Shown in pieces: positions 62,742 through 64,000 of a stretch of 64,000 nucleotides of DNA (position 1 is its first letter; each line of letters begins with the position of its first letter). This stretch comes from Saprospiraceae bacterium. Its GTDB lineage: Bacteria; Bacteroidota; Bacteroidia; Chitinophagales; Saprospiraceae. A program made the translations under genes and the position numbers. The notes beneath the pieces are model-generated. The model had not been told where the DNA came from. It did no database searches and saw only the letters and a program-made list of their open reading frames with translations. Where the stretch lies: NCBI GenBank assembly GCA_020628095.1, contig JAHDFP010000003.1, positions 124,001 through 188,000 on the forward strand, given 5' to 3'.

Positions 62742-63806
62742 ATGAAAGAGATAAGAAGCATTGTCAGTGCTTATAATAATATAGATCATAGTAAAGTCCG
62801 CGTAGCATTAGCTTCTGTAGTCAATATAGAAGGGTCATCGTATAGGCGCATAGGTGCGCGTATGTTAGTGCAGAGTAATGGTGTCTGGGTGGGAGGAATA
62901 AGTGGCGGGTGTCTAGAGGGCGATGCCCTAGAAAAGGCACAGCAAGCCATATATAAAAATCATTGCTCTGTAGTTACCTACGATACCTTAGAAGATGATC
63001 AGAATCAAATAGGTGTCGGTCTCGGTTGCAATGGGAAAATCGATGTCCTTTTTAGTCCTATTGACCCCAGTGATGACAGTAACGAAGTGTTGACATTGAG
63101 TGGAATCATAGGTGCAGAGCAACCTAAGATATTAATCAAAATTATAGAAGATAATAATCAGAATAACTTAGGAAAGATCAGGCTTGTGTCAGATGAGTTG
63201 CAGGATCAATTTTTTGATTTGGATGTGGGAGAATTCAATAATGCAATCCGAAATACCTTTGCGCAGGAGCGATCTTCAGTTTTGGAAATAGGCGAGAAAA
63301 AGATACTATTAGAATTTATCAGACCAGAGACTCGTATCATTTTGATTGGTAATAACCATGATCTTTCGGCGATGGCAGGTCTTTGTCATCAGATGGGGTG
63401 GTATGTCACCATAGTGGGAAGAAAAAGAAAAGTACCTAAGTCCTTGTTCTCTATGGCTCATCATGTTATGGAATATGAGGACGCCGATAAGATAGAATGT
63501 ACTAAGTATACTTGTGTGGTTCTAATGACCCACGACTATAATAAGGACAAAGCATTATTGCCTATTTTCTTGGAAAAGAAGCCTGCCTACCTCGGCATGC
63601 TTGGTCCAAGAAAACGATTAGAAAAATTGCAATCGGACTTGAATATTAACCTAAGCAAAATACCATTTTTATACAGTCCCACAGGTTTAGACTTAGGCGC
63701 AGAATCTCCTGAGGAAATCGCATTATCTATTTGTTCGGAGATAATGGCTGTTATGCGAGACAGTGACAAGTCATCTCTCAGAGAAAGAACTTCTCCTATT
63801 CATTAG
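62742..63806 (+). CDS. XdhC/CoxI-family protein (molybdenum hydroxylase maturation)
   Basis: 354 residues. The N-terminal XdhC signature is clear: ALASVVNIEGSSYRRIGARMLVQSNGVWVGGISGGCLEGDAL, with VGLGCNGKIDVLFSPID. The C-terminal half is a Rossmann domain (RIILIGNNHDLSAMAGLCHQMGWYVTIVGRK, VLMTHDYNKDKALL, YLGMLGPRKRLEKL, SPTGLDLGAESPEEIALSICSEIMAVM). XdhC binds and sulfurates molybdenum cofactor before insertion into xanthine-dehydrogenase-type enzymes. No target hydroxylase is in the window; it may lie to the right. Only 15 bases after the regulator gene, so read-through is likely. Confidence 0.92.
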   Translation: MKEIRSIVSAYNNIDHSKVRVALASVVNIEGSSYRRIGARMLVQSNGVWVGGISGGCLEGDALEKAQQAIYKNHCSVVTYDTLEDDQNQIGVGLGCNGKIDVLFSPIDPSDDSNEVLTLSGIIGAEQPKILIKIIEDNNQNNLGKIRLVSDELQDQFFDLDVGEFNNAIRNTFAQERSSVLEIGEKKILLEFIRPETRIILIGNNHDLSAMAGLCHQMGWYVTIVGRKRKVPKSLFSMAHHVMEYEDADKIECTKYTCVVLMTHDYNKDKALLPIFLEKKPAYLGMLGPRKRLEKLQSDLNINLSKIPFLYSPTGLDLGAESPEEIALSICSEIMAVMRDSDKSSLRERTSPIH

Positions 63807-63822
63807 CAAACTATAAAGAATA

Positions 63823-64000
63823 TTACACCTCTTCTCCTATCCCTCTATATCCTTTATAATATAATAATGGTCTTGATTCATCATCGCGATGTACATCCAA
63901 TACTTGACATAAGACTATGTGGTGATCACCAGCAGGTATAATTTGTTTAATTTCTGCTTTATACCAAGCCAAGCAGTTTTCTAAAATATGGAATCCACCA
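63823..64000 (-). CDS. Flavin reductase-like domain protein (partial, C-terminal end only)
   Basis: Not in the ORF track because it runs off the right edge. The last 58 codons read GGFHILENCLAWYKAEIKQI, IPAGDHHIVLCQVLDVHRDD, then ESRPLLYYKGYRGIGEEV and a stop. The pattern LENCLAWYKAEIKQIIPAGDHHI...PLLYYKGYRG is typical of FMN-binding flavin reductase-like (HpaC/RutF type) proteins, where the conserved Gly-Asp-His sits near the flavin. Convergent with the XdhC-like gene. Confidence 0.85.
   Translation of the reverse strand, partial: GGFHILENCLAWYKAEIKQIIPAGDHHIVLCQVLDVHRDDESRPLLYYKGYRGIGEEV

Overview
The window reads as a chromosome segment of a free-living, probably marine Bacteroidota of the Saprospiria (Lewinella/Saprospiraceae) type. 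Evidence for this: AT-rich DNA, SusC/SusD pairs, a type IX secretion (T9SS) C-terminal sorting domain, a PorE-like OmpA protein, fused SecDF, a hybrid two-component regulator, lipoproteins, and promoters of the form TTG-N(17-23)-TAnnTTTG. The species assignment is inference; no rRNA gene is present.

Layout. 1-7.3 kb: the 3' part of a giant secreted adhesin (at least nine ~170-residue HYR-type modules, two C-type lectin domains, a GEVED-like domain and a T9SS tail), ending at a strong terminator. 7.4-12.5 kb (-): four tightly packed genes, crotonase, LRR/TonB-C protein, HDAC-like deacetylase and PriA. 12.6-23.3 kb: mostly housekeeping genes (Obg, TruC, cupin, DnaA, IscA-type protein, NADP-isocitrate dehydrogenase), two outer-membrane barrels, an intact HigBA toxin-antitoxin pair and a two-gene (split) 5'-nucleotidase. 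23.4-33.1 kb: an M14 peptidase, then a dense + strand operon (small membrane protein, Gfo/Idh oxidoreductase, lipoprotein, polyprenyl-phosphate sugar transferase, AroE, proline dehydrogenase), a decayed HigB with a surviving HigA, and a D-2-hydroxyacid dehydrogenase. 33.1-40.5 kb: a repeat-bearing intergenic region, a BON-LysM protein, SecDF, a DUF6155-like protein and the PorE-like protein, followed by tRNA-Val(GAC).

40.9-62.7 kb is one coherent polysaccharide utilisation locus, almost certainly for xylan-type hemicellulose. It encodes a putative clan GH-A hydrolase, GH10 xylanase, GPH-type sugar symporter, cytoplasmic GH43, SusC, SusD, an FG-GAP/ASPIC lipoprotein, a PKD plus duplicated carbohydrate-binding-like lipoprotein, a second GH10 with an Fn3 domain, a GH26-type enzyme and a 1389-residue hybrid two-component sensor/regulator. 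Inferred flow: surface lipoproteins and GH10/GH26 enzymes bind and cut the glycan, SusCD imports oligosaccharides, the symporter moves short products into the cytoplasm, GH43 finishes them, and the hybrid regulator senses a breakdown product. An XdhC-like gene follows directly, and a flavin-reductase-like gene enters from the right edge on the other strand.

Most notable observations: homogenised 519-bp units in the adhesin; a truC gene with no ATG/GTG/TTG start in front of its conserved N-terminus; intact and decayed copies of the same TA family; an FG-GAP/ASPIC protein embedded in a SusCD operon; an unlisted 40-codon membrane-peptide ORF with a strong Shine-Dalgarno upstream of susC; and a GH26-type enzyme with Tyr where mannanases have His.
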